Below, one piece after another: positions 16,253-25,769 of a stretch of 37,795 nucleotides of DNA. The first letter of the stretch is position 1. Every line of letters starts with the position of its first letter. The stretch comes from an uncultured Spirochaetaceae bacterium (lineage in GTDB: Bacteria; Spirochaetota; Spirochaetia; Sphaerochaetales; Sphaerochaetaceae). The notes beneath the pieces were generated by a model. The model searched no databases. It worked only from the letters and a program-made list of their open reading frames with translations, and was not told where the DNA came from. The translations under genes and the position numbers were made by a program. The stretch covers positions 1 through 37,795 of the forward strand of contig CALXXR010000070.1 of the NCBI GenBank assembly GCA_944392735.1, read 5' to 3'.

Positions 16253-16573
16253 TCAATTCCAGCGGAGTATCATCAGATCATCGGCCTCTGCAGATGGGAA
16301 TGCCCTGTTGAAATCGGAGATCAGCCTTGCCTTCTCAAGCATTGCCATCGCCCTTGCCGATGACCCATTGGCATATATGCATATGCACCTGCCATCCATC
16401 TTCGCAAACGATGTGCACCTTCGGAGGGCAGGACCCGCTATCATAGGCCATTTCCTGTGGTAGTCGGCCTGCGATGACGACATCCTGCCCACATATTCCC
16501 TGACAAGGTCCTTTATGTCCTTCACCTCAGCCAACTGAAAATCCTCCGTTCTCGACTCTGTATGATATACCAT
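16253..16573 (-). CDS. DUF721 (DciA-like) protein
   Basis: A short protein of 106 residues with the DUF721 pattern: VKDIKDLVREYVGRM, then a W-x-x-I-x-G-P segment (KWPMIAGPALRRCTSF), GRCICIYANGSSARAMAML and a C-terminal helix ending in DLMILRWN. DUF721 includes DciA, the ancestral loader of the replicative helicase DnaB, and the gene sits after recF, its usual place in spirochaetes. The start is uncertain: the ATG at 16573 has GGAAG eight bases upstream and overlaps the end of recF by 47 bases; the frame is open further. A role in helicase loading is inferred from family and neighbours. Confidence 0.8.
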   Translation of the reverse strand: MVYHTESRTEDFQLAEVKDIKDLVREYVGRMSSSQADYHRKWPMIAGPALRRCTSFAKMDGRCICIYANGSSARAMAMLEKARLISDFNRAFPSAEADDLMILRWN

Positions 16574-17609
16574 CGCTGCGGCTTCCGGAGAAATAGCTTT
16601 CATTCGGCAGGAACGTGTAGAATGCCTGCGAGTATCCTGGAAGGGATGAGAGCACATCTCCCCTCTTAGCGCTGTCCAGCTCGAGAAGCACATCATCGAT
16701 CAGAAGCATCGGCTTCCTGCCTGTCTTCTCGGAGAAGTACATCGCTTCGGCTATCCTGAATATGATGGAGGCAAGCCTTATCTGCCCGGTGGAGCCTGTT
16801 GAGGCGAATGGAGAGCCATCGCACATCACGGTGAATCTGTCCCTATGTATGCCGCTGGATGTAGTGGACAATGCGAAATCGCGCTCGATGCTGCCTGAAA
16901 GATAGGATTCGATCTCAGCTGCGTTTTCGAATGCACCCCATGATGGCTGATACTTCACGCTCACTTCCATATCCGTCCCTGATATGCGTCTGAAGAGATC
17001 GGGAAAGATGGAATTGAAGCCATAGACTGCCTCAGCCCTCTCCTTCATTATCTCCAATCCATATGATGCCAGCCTTGAATCATAAAGCTGAGCTATGAGC
17101 CTATCTCCTTTCCTTATGGCAGCATTGCGCTGCATCAGCACGGCCCTGTATGACCTTAGAGAATCAAGGAAGAACGGAGAGTATAGGCTCATCATCTGAT
17201 CGAAGAACCTTCTGCGGTTCTCGGGCTCTCCCTTCACGAAGAGGATGTCGTCATGGGAGAAGACGATGCAAGGGAATCTGTAGAGAAGATCCTTCCTGTC
17301 GCCTATCTCCTTCCCATCGACCGCAATCCTTCTCCTTCCATCGAAGAATGATATGGAGATGCTCTCCCGTACGCCGTTGTCATCCTCCGCTGCTGCAGAT
17401 AGCGAGAAACCTTCGCAGCCGCTCCTTATGGCTTCCTTCAGATGATTGGTCCTGAACGACGATCCATATGAAAGGACGTGCATCGCCTCGAGGAAATTGG
17501 TCTTCCCCTGACCGTTTGTGCCAGTGAGAACAATATCCTCCGCATCTACATCTACATCTGCGGAGGATATATTCCTGAAATCCCTTATCGAGACGGAAAC
17601 GAATCTCAT
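16527..17609 (-). CDS. recF: DNA replication and repair protein RecF
   Basis: An SMC-like ABC ATPase that helps load RecA at gapped DNA through RecOR. The 360-residue protein has the N-terminal RDFRNI and Walker A GTNGQGKTNFLEAMHVLSYG, the family RxxxD region (GEPENRRRFFDQ), a signature-like SSGIHRDRF and STGSTGQIRLASI, and Walker B PMLLIDDVLLELD. Length is normal. The start overlaps the dnaN stop by four bases (ATGA), so the genes form one unit dnaN-recF-DUF721. Confidence 0.95.
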   Translation of the reverse strand: MRFVSVSIRDFRNISSADVDVDAEDIVLTGTNGQGKTNFLEAMHVLSYGSSFRTNHLKEAIRSGCEGFSLSAAAEDDNGVRESISISFFDGRRRIAVDGKEIGDRKDLLYRFPCIVFSHDDILFVKGEPENRRRFFDQMMSLYSPFFLDSLRSYRAVLMQRNAAIRKGDRLIAQLYDSRLASYGLEIMKERAEAVYGFNSIFPDLFRRISGTDMEVSVKYQPSWGAFENAAEIESYLSGSIERDFALSTTSSGIHRDRFTVMCDGSPFASTGSTGQIRLASIIFRIAEAMYFSEKTGRKPMLLIDDVLLELDSAKRGDVLSSLPGYSQAFYTFLPNESYFSGSRSDGISYRVENGGFSVG

Positions 17610-18715
17610 TGAGGCTGCATCGGCATCAGAACGAAGAGATAATCCTTCTCCGGCTCGGATGAGAATATCATGGCCGATCTTGGCTCATTGAACATTATCT
17701 TCATGTATTCGGAATCCATCTTCTTTATAGGAGCAAGGAGAAGCTGGCAGTTGAAGGACATCCTGACATCATCGCCTGAATAGGATGCCGGTATCTCCTG
17801 ATGGCTGTCGCCGAATTCAGTGTTTTCGCTGGAAAGGGCAGCCCTGTTCTCCGAAAGATCTATGTATATCCTCTTCGATTTGCTTTCCACGAGGATGGAT
17901 ATCAGGGAAATGGCCTTCTCTACATCCTCCTTCTTGAGGATGCACACCTTTCCAAGATTCCTTGGAATGACCTTCTCATATGCAGGATAAGGACCCTGGA
18001 TAAGGGTCGAGTATATCGTTCTGTTCCCTATCTCAGCGAAGATATATCCTTCCATGACTCCTATGGAAAGCAGTCCTTCGCCTGTTCCTATGGACTTCAT
18101 GAGGGATAGGAATCTCGTGGGTATGATCGCTGGAATGAAGTCGGGTATGTTCTGCTCGAAGTGGCGGCATACGTACGCAAGCCTCTTTCCATCGGTGGCG
18201 ACGAGCACCAGATCATCGTTCTTCCTCTCCATGTATACTCCTGTGAGGAAGTGCCTTGAGTCCTCATCGGCTACAGCGAACGATGTCTTGTCTATCATAT
18301 CGAAGTAGTCTCGCTGAGTGAGGGAGAAATAGAGGGACTCGTCTATCTCAGCCAGCTCCGGGAACTTCGATGCCTCTATCGTCTTTATGTTGATGATGAA
18401 GGCATTGCTGCCATCTGCAGGCTTTATGGTGAGGTTGCCGTTCTCCTCGGCCACCTCTATATCGATATCAGGGACATTCTTGAGAAGCTGGGAAAGCTTC
18501 TCGCAGTATACGGTGGTGGCTCCTGGAACGAGTACGGAGACATCGATGGTGGATGAGAATCCCATCTTCTGATCGGTTGCCTTTACAGTGAGGGCATCAT
18601 TGCTTGCCTCGAGAAGCACATTGCTTGATATCGAAAGGGAATTCTTTGAGCTCGAGAAGCTGTTTGCCAGCTCTATCTCCGCTCTGAGAAGGCTGGACTG
18701 GCAGATGAATTTCAC
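17606..18715 (-). CDS. dnaN: DNA polymerase III beta subunit (sliding clamp)
   Basis: The ring-shaped processivity clamp of the replicative polymerase. The 369-residue protein has the three-repeat clamp pattern, with FLTGVYMERKNDDLVLVATDGKRLAY in the second repeat and the C-terminal YLFVLMPMQPQ that closes the peptide-binding pocket. The start codon is GTG (18715), with AAGGAG eight bases upstream. It lies directly downstream of the oriC-like gap and overlaps recF by four bases. Confidence 0.97.
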   Translation of the reverse strand: MKFICQSSLLRAEIELANSFSSSKNSLSISSNVLLEASNDALTVKATDQKMGFSSTIDVSVLVPGATTVYCEKLSQLLKNVPDIDIEVAEENGNLTIKPADGSNAFIINIKTIEASKFPELAEIDESLYFSLTQRDYFDMIDKTSFAVADEDSRHFLTGVYMERKNDDLVLVATDGKRLAYVCRHFEQNIPDFIPAIIPTRFLSLMKSIGTGEGLLSIGVMEGYIFAEIGNRTIYSTLIQGPYPAYEKVIPRNLGKVCILKKEDVEKAISLISILVESKSKRIYIDLSENRAALSSENTEFGDSHQEIPASYSGDDVRMSFNCQLLLAPIKKMDSEYMKIMFNEPRSAMIFSSEPEKDYLFVLMPMQPQ

Positions 18716-18999
18716 GGAAGTCTCTCCTTATCTTCTATTAATATACCATAAATAAGGGCCAGTAATAATAGTAAGGGCTGCGAAATTGTGGAAAACCATA
18801 TTCATTTCATTTTGATGCAATGACATAGCTTGTGGATAGATCTGTGGATAGAAAGCCTTTCCATCCACATTAATCCACAGCTTTCGGAGTGGCATGGACC
18901 AAGCTGTGGAAAACTCCGATTCCTTCCACATCCTTTCCAGATGCAATCAACAGGTTTTCCACCGCTTTTCCACAGGGTTTTTCCACAATCGGTGGAAAA
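18716..18999. other. oriC: Likely oriC: DnaA-box-rich gap between dnaA and dnaN
   Basis: Matches to the DnaA box TTATCCACA and relaxed forms, on both strands: TGTGGAAAA at 18787 and 18905; TGTGGATAG at 18831 and 18843; TAATCCACA at 18871; TTTTCCACA at 18966 and 18979; TTTTCCACC at 18955; and partial boxes near 18863 and 18923. The part next to dnaN (18733-18775) is AT-rich (TATTAATATACCATAAATAA) and may be the unwinding element. The position between dnaA and dnaN is a common place for bacterial origins, and most genes on both sides point away from it. Confidence 0.85.
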
Positions 19000-20343
19000 C
19001 TACTGCAGCAGCTCCGCTTTTATGGTCTCAACTGCCTGCTTCACCGACTCATCGGTATCGAGTATGGATTTTATCTTCTCTACCGAGTACATGATGGTCG
19101 TATGGTCCTTTCCGTTCATCATCTTCCCGATCTCGGACAAGGAGTATGATGTGAGCTCCGAGGCAAGGTATATCGATATATGCCTTGCAAGTGTGATGTT
19201 CTTATTACGGCTCTTTCCCCTGATATCGTATTCCTTCAGGTTGAAATAGGACGCCGTGCTGTGGATTATCATATCGACCGTTATATCGGTATTGCGTATT
19301 GCAGGAGCGACGATGAAGTTCTTCAGCTGCTCCTTTGCTATATCAAGCGTCACGGGCTTTCCCACAAGCGTGGCGAAGGAGCTGAGGGTGGTAAGGGCGC
19401 CTTCGAGGTCCCTGACGTTCGTATTGACGTTCTGGCAGATGTACTCAAGCACATTCTGGTCCATCGTATAGCCCTTCTCCTTGCATTTCTGCATGGCGAT
19501 GGCGACCCTTGTCTCGTATGCAGGCGGCTGGAGATCCACGTTTAGGCCTTTCCTGAACCTGGTCTTCAGCCTATCCGTTATATCGGTGAGCTCCGTTATC
19601 GGGCGATCGCACGTGAGGACTATCTGCTTGTGGCTGTCGTATAGCTCATTGAACGTATGGAAGAGCTCCTCCTGTGTTGAATCCTTCTTCTGCAGGAAAT
19701 GGATATCGTCTATGAGGAGCACATCGACGTTCCTGTACTTGGCCTTGAATGAGGATATCCTCTCCTTCGACAGAAGGGAATCTATGAATTCGTTGGTGAA
19801 GCTCTCTGCTGTCGTATAGATGATCTTCATCTTCGGATTATGCTCATCGATGTAGTTTCCGATCGATTCCAGAAGGTGTGTCTTACCAAGTCCTACACCA
19901 CCGTAGATCAGGCATGGATTGAATGATGTTCCTGGATTCTGCGCTATGACCTTGCAGGCATTGAATGCGAAGCTGCTGTTGTCTCCGGAGATGAAGTTGT
20001 CGAATGAATACTGCTTGTTGAGCGTCGTGTTCTTCGACGCGGTTTCCGTCTTCTCCTTCCTTGCGGTCCTTGCGGGTGCCTTCTGCACGGTCTTCTTCGA
20101 TCTGTCGACGATGAAATCGATCGCTACATCCCTTCCGGCTATCTCCGATACCGTGTTCTCTATATCGGCCCTGCAGTTCTTCTCCGTCATCTCCCTATAG
20201 AAGTCCGATGAGAGTGATAGGACGAGCCTTCCATCCTCTTCCTTTTCGAACGATATCCTCTTGATCCACTGCTTCTTCGTCTCTGGAAGCGTATCCTCGA
20301 GCTGGGCTGCCGCTTCCTGCCATACACTAGCGAGATTTTCCAT
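19000..20343 (-). CDS. dnaA: Chromosomal replication initiator DnaA
   Basis: Binds DnaA boxes at oriC and melts the origin. The 447-residue protein has the helicase-interacting N-terminal domain (1-80), a variable linker (about 85-110), the AAA+ domain with Walker A YGGVGLGKTHLLESIG and Walker B VLLIDDIHFLQ, and the C-terminal helix-turn-helix with GKDHTTIMYSVEKI, the DnaA signature. The start ATG has no Shine-Dalgarno site; a perfect TATAAT ends eight bases before it with TTTACC 17 bases further up, so the message is probably leaderless. The gene runs toward oriC, which lies just downstream of its stop. Confidence 0.97.
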   Translation of the reverse strand: MENLASVWQEAAAQLEDTLPETKKQWIKRISFEKEEDGRLVLSLSSDFYREMTEKNCRADIENTVSEIAGRDVAIDFIVDRSKKTVQKAPARTARKEKTETASKNTTLNKQYSFDNFISGDNSSFAFNACKVIAQNPGTSFNPCLIYGGVGLGKTHLLESIGNYIDEHNPKMKIIYTTAESFTNEFIDSLLSKERISSFKAKYRNVDVLLIDDIHFLQKKDSTQEELFHTFNELYDSHKQIVLTCDRPITELTDITDRLKTRFRKGLNVDLQPPAYETRVAIAMQKCKEKGYTMDQNVLEYICQNVNTNVRDLEGALTTLSSFATLVGKPVTLDIAKEQLKNFIVAPAIRNTDITVDMIIHSTASYFNLKEYDIRGKSRNKNITLARHISIYLASELTSYSLSEIGKMMNGKDHTTIMYSVEKIKSILDTDESVKQAVETIKAELLQ

Positions 20344-20351
20344 ATTGCCGG

Positions 20352-20380
20352 ATTATAGCAGACAGCATCGCAGCGGTAAA
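20352..20380 (-). promoter_or_regulatory. dnaA promoter
   Basis: TTTACC (20380-20375), 17-base spacer, TATAAT (20357-20352). The -10 ends eight bases before the dnaA ATG, so the predicted transcript has essentially no leader. Confidence 0.65.
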
Positions 20381-20467
20381 GCAACAATAGTCCAGAAGCG
20401 TGGAAAGACCATATTTATCTTTTTCCATCAGAAGAAGATATGCGGTACTTTGTTTTTCATGGTCCAC

Positions 20468-20496
20468 TTGAATCAAAATGCTCCGGAGTGTATAAT
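20468..20496 (+). promoter_or_regulatory. gyrB promoter
   Basis: TTGAAT (20468-20473), 17-base spacer, TATAAT (20491-20496) with TG directly before it. The leader to the gyrB ATG at 20593 is about 90 bases, in contrast to the very short leaders of many other genes here. The leader contains CCGAATTCGG (20515-20524), a small palindrome. The rest of the dnaA-gyrB gap shows nothing further. Confidence 0.65.
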
Positions 20497-20592
20497 CGAG
20501 AAGAACTGAGAAATCCGAATTCGGCTATGACTATCCCCACCTGCTCGACCAGTCCCAGCCACTTAAGATCGGAATCAGACTGGAAGGATCAT

Positions 20593-22635
20593 ATGGACAA
20601 CGAAGAACTGAAGATTACGGGCCATGACAAAGCTGAGCTCGAGGCTGAGATCAGGGCCAGCGAGGATTACAATTCCAGCGGTATCACGGTCCTGAAAGGC
20701 CTTGAGGCGGTTCGTCTCAGGCCTGGAATGTACATTGGTTCGACAGGAATCGATGGTCTGCATCATCTCGTCTATGAGGTCGTCGACAATTCGATAGACG
20801 AAGCGATGGCAGGCTTCTGCAACGAGATCAATGTATTCCTTGATGATGGTCCGGACGGTGAGATCTGCACCGTTGAGGACAATGGAAGGGGAATCCCCGT
20901 CGATATCCATCCTGAGGAAGGCAAGAGCTCCCTTGAGGTCGTTCTCACGCAGCTCCATGCCGGAGGAAAGTTCGATCACAATGCCTACAAGGTATCAGGT
21001 GGACTCCATGGCGTAGGAGTATCGTGCGTCAATGCGCTTTCATCCTGGATGGAGGTCACCGTACATCGTGCTCCTCATATCTACAGGCAGGTGTATCATC
21101 AGGGCGTGCCTGATTCGGATGTGGCGGAAATCGGCGATACGGACAGGACCGGAACGATTGTAAGGTTCACTCCCGATTTCGAGATCATGGAGAACAATTC
21201 CTTCAGCTATGAGACCTTATCCGCAAGGTTCAAGGAGCTTTCATACCTGAACAAGGGAATTACGATATCGATCACAGATAGGCGTCAGGAGCCTGAGCGC
21301 AAGGAGACGTTCCATGCAGAAGGCGGCCTTTCGTCGTTCGTCAGGTACCTCAACGAATACAAGACGGTGCTGTTCGACCCGATCTCATTCGAGTGCCAGA
21401 AGGATGAGGTTTCCGTAGAGGTCTCCCTCCAGTACAACGACAAGTACGACGAGAAGATCTACACATTCGTGAACAATATCAATACGCGCGAGGGTGGAAC
21501 GCACCTCTCCGGATTCAGGGCAGCGCTCTCGAGATGCCTCAACAACCAGCTCAAGAAGAGCGTGAAGTACATGAAGAAGTATCCAGACAGCCTTGAATCA
21601 TCGGATATATCCGAAGGACTCACCGCCGTCATCTCAGTGAAGATACCCAATCCGCAGTTCGAGGGCCAGACGAAGATGAAGCTCGGCAACTCGAATGTGA
21701 AGGGCATCGTCGATTCGCTTGTATACGAGAACCTCACCAACTACTTCGATGAGTTTCCCGATTCGATCGACAGGCTTCTGGACAAGGTCACGAATGCAGC
21801 CCTTGGACGCGTTGCCGCCAGGAAGGCAAGGGAGAACATCAGGAAGAAGTCCGAAGGAGGCGGCCTGCCGGGCAAGCTTGCGGACTGCACGGAGCGCGAT
21901 CCCGCCCGCTGCGAGGTCTTCATCGTCGAGGGCGATAGCGCAGGAGGATCGGCAAAGCAGGGACGCGACAGCCGCTTCCAGGCCATCCTTCCGCTTTGGG
22001 GAAAGATGCTCAATGTCGAGAAGGCGAAGGAAGCCAAGGTACTCAACAACGACAAGCTCGAGCCCGTCATCCAGACCATCGGCGCCGGAATCACGCGGTA
22101 CAACGACACCGGACGCGACTTCGACGAGGATGAGGAGGAGAGGAAGAACGATGGTGAGAAGACCTTCGATATCTCCAAGGCAAGGTACCATAAGATCATC
22201 ATCATGGCCGATGCCGATGTCGATGGCTCACACATCAGGACGCTGCTCCTGACGTTCTTCTTCAGGTATATGAGGCCTTTGATCGAAGCAGGATACATCT
22301 ACTTCGCGATGCCGCCGCTCTACAAGATCACCATCAACAAGAAGGACTTCTATGCCTACGATGAAGTGGACAAGAAGAAGATCCTCGATGAATATGCCCC
22401 CGGAATCGATGAATCCAAGATCGCGATCCAGAGGTATAAGGGCCTTGGAGAGATGAATCCTGAGCAGCTGTGGGAGACCACGATGAATCCTGAGACGAGG
22501 ATGATCGGAAAGGTCCATCTCGAGGATGCTGAGCAGGCGGACAGGGTATTCTCTATGCTCATGGGCGAGGATGTTGAGCCCAGAAGGGAATTCATCGAAC
22601 AGAACGCGACCTTCGTCAGGACGCTTGATATCTGA
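20593..22635 (+). CDS. gyrB: DNA gyrase subunit B
   Basis: ATPase subunit of DNA gyrase. The 680-residue protein has the GHKL ATPase domain ([38 protein letters not shown]), the transducer domain, and the TOPRIM domain with [16 protein letters not shown] and [14 protein letters not shown]. It is a little longer than most because of a charged insertion of about 20 residues in TOPRIM (about 502-525, [13 protein letters not shown]). The ATG at 20593 is chosen because GGAAGG precedes it and the residues fit a GyrB start; the frame is open 51 codons upstream through the promoter. Nine bases separate it from gyrA. Confidence 0.96.
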   Translation: MDNEELKITGHDKAELEAEIRASEDYNSSGITVLKGLEAVRLRPGMYIGSTGIDGLHHLVYEVVDNSIDEAMAGFCNEINVFLDDGPDGEICTVEDNGRGIPVDIHPEEGKSSLEVVLTQLHAGGKFDHNAYKVSGGLHGVGVSCVNALSSWMEVTVHRAPHIYRQVYHQGVPDSDVAEIGDTDRTGTIVRFTPDFEIMENNSFSYETLSARFKELSYLNKGITISITDRRQEPERKETFHAEGGLSSFVRYLNEYKTVLFDPISFECQKDEVSVEVSLQYNDKYDEKIYTFVNNINTREGGTHLSGFRAALSRCLNNQLKKSVKYMKKYPDSLESSDISEGLTAVISVKIPNPQFEGQTKMKLGNSNVKGIVDSLVYENLTNYFDEFPDSIDRLLDKVTNAALGRVAARKARENIRKKSEGGGLPGKLADCTERDPARCEVFIVEGDSAGGSAKQGRDSRFQAILPLWGKMLNVEKAKEAKVLNNDKLEPVIQTIGAGITRYNDTGRDFDEDEEERKNDGEKTFDISKARYHKIIIMADADVDGSHIRTLLLTFFFRYMRPLIEAGYIYFAMPPLYKITINKKDFYAYDEVDKKKILDEYAPGIDESKIAIQRYKGLGEMNPEQLWETTMNPETRMIGKVHLEDAEQADRVFSMLMGEDVEPRREFIEQNATFVRTLDI

Positions 22636-22643
22636 GGTGCTGG

Positions 22644-25163
22644 ATGGAAGATAATCAGGAACTCAATCCGCGTATCGTTCAGGCGGACATCTCCGAGGAG
22701 ATGAAGACAAGCTATATCAACTATGCGATGTCGGTCATCATCAGCCGTGCGCTCCCTGATGCCAGGGACGGACTGAAGCCGGTGCATAGAAGGATCCTCT
22801 ATGATATGTGGGAGCTCGGCATACGATACAATTCGCCGAATAAGAAGTGCGCCCGTATCGTAGGCGATGTCCTCGGTAAGTACCATCCGCATGGAGATGC
22901 ATCCGTATACGATGCCCTCGTGCGCCTTGGACAGGATTTCTCGCTCCGCTACCCCGTCGTAGCTCCTCAGGGCAACTTCGGCTCCATCGATGGAGACCCA
23001 CCTGCTGCCATGAGGTATACGGAGGCCCGTATGAGCAAGATCGGAGAGGAAATGCTCACCGATATCCAGAAGGAGACCGTCGATTTCGCTCCAAACTACG
23101 ATGGATCGACGGAGGAGCCTTCCGTTCTCCCGGCAGCTTTCCCCTTCCTTCTCACCAACGGATCGTCTGGAATCGCCGTCGGAATGGCTACGAATCTCGC
23201 TCCGCATAACCTCACAGAGGTCGTTGATGGCATCTGCGCGTACATAGAAAACCCCGAGATCACGATCCCGGAGCTGATGAACTATATCAAGGGACCTGAC
23301 TTCCCTTCATATGGAATCATCTGCGGAAAGCGCGGAATCATGGATGCCTATATGACCGGCAAGGGGAAGATCGTCATCCGCTCCCGCTATGAGATCGAGG
23401 AGAACGATAGAGGCCATGATGCGATCATCTTCACCGAGCTTCCCTATCAGGTGAACAAGGCTGAGCTTGGAAAGAAGATCGACGACCTTAGGAAGGATGG
23501 CGTGATCCCGAACATCGCATCCGTTCGCGATGAATCGGGACGCGATGGAATCAGGGTTGTCGTGGAGCTCAAGCAGGGCGCCGTGCCGAAGATCGTCCTC
23601 AACATGCTCTTCAGCCGCACTGCCCTTCAGAGCAACTTCAATGCATACAACCTCGCGATCTACCAGGGCAGACCGAAGCTCATGACGCTGAAGGATATGG
23701 TCCAGATCTATGTCGATCACCGCGAGGAAGTCACGGAGAGAAGGACCAGATTCGATCTCAAGAAGGCCGAGGAGAGGGCTCATATCCTCCTTGGGCTGAA
23801 GATCGGTCTCGAGAACATCGATGAGGTGATAAGGATCATCAAGGAGAGCCAGGACAACAGCATCGCTTCCCTTGAGCTCCAGAAGGCCTTCGGACTCGAT
23901 AAGATCCAGGCCGATGCCATCATCGACATGAGGCTTGGAAGGCTTTCGCAGCTGGAGACCTCGAAGATACTCGATGAGCTTGCGGAGCTCGAGCAGAAGA
24001 TAGCCTACTATAAGGACATCCTCTCCGATAGGAACAAGATCCTCGGAGTGGTGAAGGATGAGATCAGGGCAATCGGCAATGCATATGGCGACAGACGTCG
24101 TACGGAGATCGTCGAGCAGGAGCTCAACGATGCCTCCCCTGAGGACTTCATCAAGAAGGAGGATGTCGTAGTAAGCATCTCCAGGAAGGGATTCGCGAAG
24201 AGGCTGAGCACAACCGAATACAAGGCGCAGGGACGCGGAGGAAAGGGAACCATCGGAGCCAAGCTCGTCGATGGCGACTTCGTTGACCATCTCTTCGTCT
24301 GCTCGTCGCATGACATCATCATGTTCGTGACGAACTTCGGCAAGGCTTACTACAGCAAGGCATTCGAGATTCCTGAGGGCGCCAAGGCCACGAAGGGCTC
24401 CAATATCAAGAACTTCCTCCAGATCGAGAACAACGAGAAGGTCACATCGATCGTGACATTCCCATCATTCCAGGATGACACATATCTTCTTATGGTTACG
24501 CGCATGGGCGTGGCAAAGAAGGTAAGGCTCAATGACTTCATCAATGCGAAGGCGAGAGGCGTCAAGGCCATAATCCTCGATGAAGGCGATGAGCTTGTGC
24601 AGTCCATCTTCATCCGCGATGGCGAGGATGCGATGATCATCACCAGGAACGGAAAGGGCCTTAGGATCCATGCCGATGATGTCAGGACGATGGGAAGAGC
24701 AACCCATGGCGTCAGGGGCATAAGGCTGCTTGGAGATGATGAGGTCATCGGAGTCGTTGCGGTGGATGACGGACGCCGTATCCTCATGGTCACTGAAAAA
24801 GGCAAGGGCAAGCAGGTCCGCTTCGATCAGTTCAAGGCGCATGGCAGGGGTACGATGGGCCAGAAGATCTATACCGTTGAGGATTCAGGCCTTGTCGGTG
24901 CAGTCTCCGTGTGCGATGAGGATGATGTCGTGTTCGTCACGCTCAAGGGCCAGACCATAAGGGTCCATGCAAAGGATATTTCGATCCAGGGCAGAGCAGC
25001 CATGGGTGTCCGTGTCGCTTCCTTCAAGAAGAGGGACGACTCGGTGAACGCAATCGCTGTGACAAGCTACCAAGAAGCGGAGGATTCCGATGAGGATATC
25101 CAGACACCTGAGCAGGCGCCGGCCGAGGATCCAAATGCGGAAAACACGGATACTGAAGAGTAA
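22644..25163 (+). CDS. gyrA: DNA gyrase subunit A
   Basis: DNA cleavage and wrapping subunit of gyrase. The 839-residue protein has the winged-helix/tower breakage domain with catalytic Tyr125 (AAMRYTEAR) and the C-terminal beta-pinwheel with a GyrA-box-like QGRGGKG. The quinolone-determining segment reads [17 protein letters not shown]: Ala86 stands at the position of E. coli Ser83, while the acidic residue equivalent to Asp87 (Asp90) is kept. The tail is strongly acidic (EEDSDEDIQ to the end). GAGGTG lies before the ATG; gyrB ends eight bases upstream. A strong terminator follows. Confidence 0.97.
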   Translation: MEDNQELNPRIVQADISEEMKTSYINYAMSVIISRALPDARDGLKPVHRRILYDMWELGIRYNSPNKKCARIVGDVLGKYHPHGDASVYDALVRLGQDFSLRYPVVAPQGNFGSIDGDPPAAMRYTEARMSKIGEEMLTDIQKETVDFAPNYDGSTEEPSVLPAAFPFLLTNGSSGIAVGMATNLAPHNLTEVVDGICAYIENPEITIPELMNYIKGPDFPSYGIICGKRGIMDAYMTGKGKIVIRSRYEIEENDRGHDAIIFTELPYQVNKAELGKKIDDLRKDGVIPNIASVRDESGRDGIRVVVELKQGAVPKIVLNMLFSRTALQSNFNAYNLAIYQGRPKLMTLKDMVQIYVDHREEVTERRTRFDLKKAEERAHILLGLKIGLENIDEVIRIIKESQDNSIASLELQKAFGLDKIQADAIIDMRLGRLSQLETSKILDELAELEQKIAYYKDILSDRNKILGVVKDEIRAIGNAYGDRRRTEIVEQELNDASPEDFIKKEDVVVSISRKGFAKRLSTTEYKAQGRGGKGTIGAKLVDGDFVDHLFVCSSHDIIMFVTNFGKAYYSKAFEIPEGAKATKGSNIKNFLQIENNEKVTSIVTFPSFQDDTYLLMVTRMGVAKKVRLNDFINAKARGVKAIILDEGDELVQSIFIRDGEDAMIITRNGKGLRIHADDVRTMGRATHGVRGIRLLGDDEVIGVVAVDDGRRILMVTEKGKGKQVRFDQFKAHGRGTMGQKIYTVEDSGLVGAVSVCDEDDVVFVTLKGQTIRVHAKDISIQGRAAMGVRVASFKKRDDSVNAIAVTSYQEAEDSDEDIQTPEQAPAEDPNAENTDTEE

Positions 25164-25185
25164 TTCTTTGGTATAGAAAGAATTA

Positions 25186-25218
25186 GCGCCCGTAGAATAA
25201 CTGCGGGCGCCTTCTTTT
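25186..25218 (+). terminator. Rho-independent terminator of gyrB-gyrA
   Basis: GCGCCCGTAG (25186-25195), loop AATAA, CTGCGGGCGC (25201-25210), ten pairs with one wobble, followed by CTTCTTTT. It begins 22 bases after the gyrA stop. Confidence 0.9.
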
Positions 25219-25600
25219 TCCAAATGAATGCTCCATTGCCCTTCTGCTACTGTCAATCAGAACAAAATCACGGGATAACATCAAAATACCGCCCCTATTG
25301 AATAGGGAATCAGGATTCAGACCAATAGTCGAATCCGTTTCTATATACAGAAATTTATATAAGGAAAACCGCAATTGAAGCGTTTATTCAAAGGTTTTTC
25401 CGTTCAGGGCTCGTTGATATCAGAAAAACCCAGATAATCATCAACACACATATATAGACATGAAATTCTGGATCTTTGCAAGAAGAAATTTCTGATGTCC
25501 TAAGAAAGAAAAACAAGCAGCATTGAATTTAGAATGCGGATTTGGAAATAGATCTCAGATTAAAGCTTCTCTGTTAGTTTATATACATATACATAAGCCG
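25219..25600. other. AT-rich gene-free stretch between gyrA and parS
   Basis: About 380 bases without a credible gene, clearly more AT-rich than the coding regions. It holds a perfect palindrome CCCTATT-G-AATAGGG (25293-25307) and several A/T tracts (for example TTATATAAGG near 25350). No tRNA-like or other RNA fold was recognised. It may be a spacer that leaves the parS sites accessible. Confidence 0.5.
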
Positions 25601-25616
25601 TGTTTCACGTGAAACA
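25601..25616. promoter_or_regulatory. parS: parS site 1
   Basis: TGTTTCACGTGAAACA, the perfect 16-base ParB-binding palindrome. It lies 0.55 kb upstream of parA and about 7 kb from oriC. Confidence 0.95.
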
Positions 25617-25657
25617 TTGAAATAATTCATATTGATGCTTGTTGTTTTTCTGTGGAG

Positions 25658-25673
25658 TGTTCCACGTGAAACA
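25658..25673. promoter_or_regulatory. parS: parS site 2 (one mismatch)
   Basis: TGTTCCACGTGAAACA differs from the perfect palindrome by one base in the left arm. The start-to-start distance from site 1 is 57 bases. Confidence 0.85.
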
Positions 25674-25703
25674 TCTGAATTATTCCAAATCGGTGTGTTG
25701 TTG

Positions 25704-25719
25704 TGTTTCACGTGAAACA
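25704..25719. promoter_or_regulatory. parS: parS site 3
   Basis: TGTTTCACGTGAAACA, perfect. Its last base is the first base of the A run that forms the T tract of the nfu terminator on the other strand, so ParB binding and termination of nfu share sequence. Confidence 0.95.
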
Positions 25720-25745
25720 AAAAAGGGCAGCCATATTCGCTGCCC
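25719..25745 (-). terminator. Terminator of nfu
   Basis: Read on the minus strand, GGGCAGC (25745-25739) pairs with GCTGCCC (25731-25725) around a seven-base loop and is followed by TTTTTT (25724-25719). It begins 24 bases after the nfu stop. Confidence 0.85.
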
Positions 25746-25769
25746 ATATGTGATGTTTTTTTGACCAGA

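Noticed and set aside
22356-23207. 283-codon minus-strand frame across the gyrB-gyrA junction
   Set aside because: Antisense to two certain genes and without a family pattern.
23307-24311. 334-codon open frame on the minus strand inside gyrA
   Set aside because: It lies wholly antisense to a certain gene, has no ribosome site and no recognisable domain; it results from the codon bias of gyrA.
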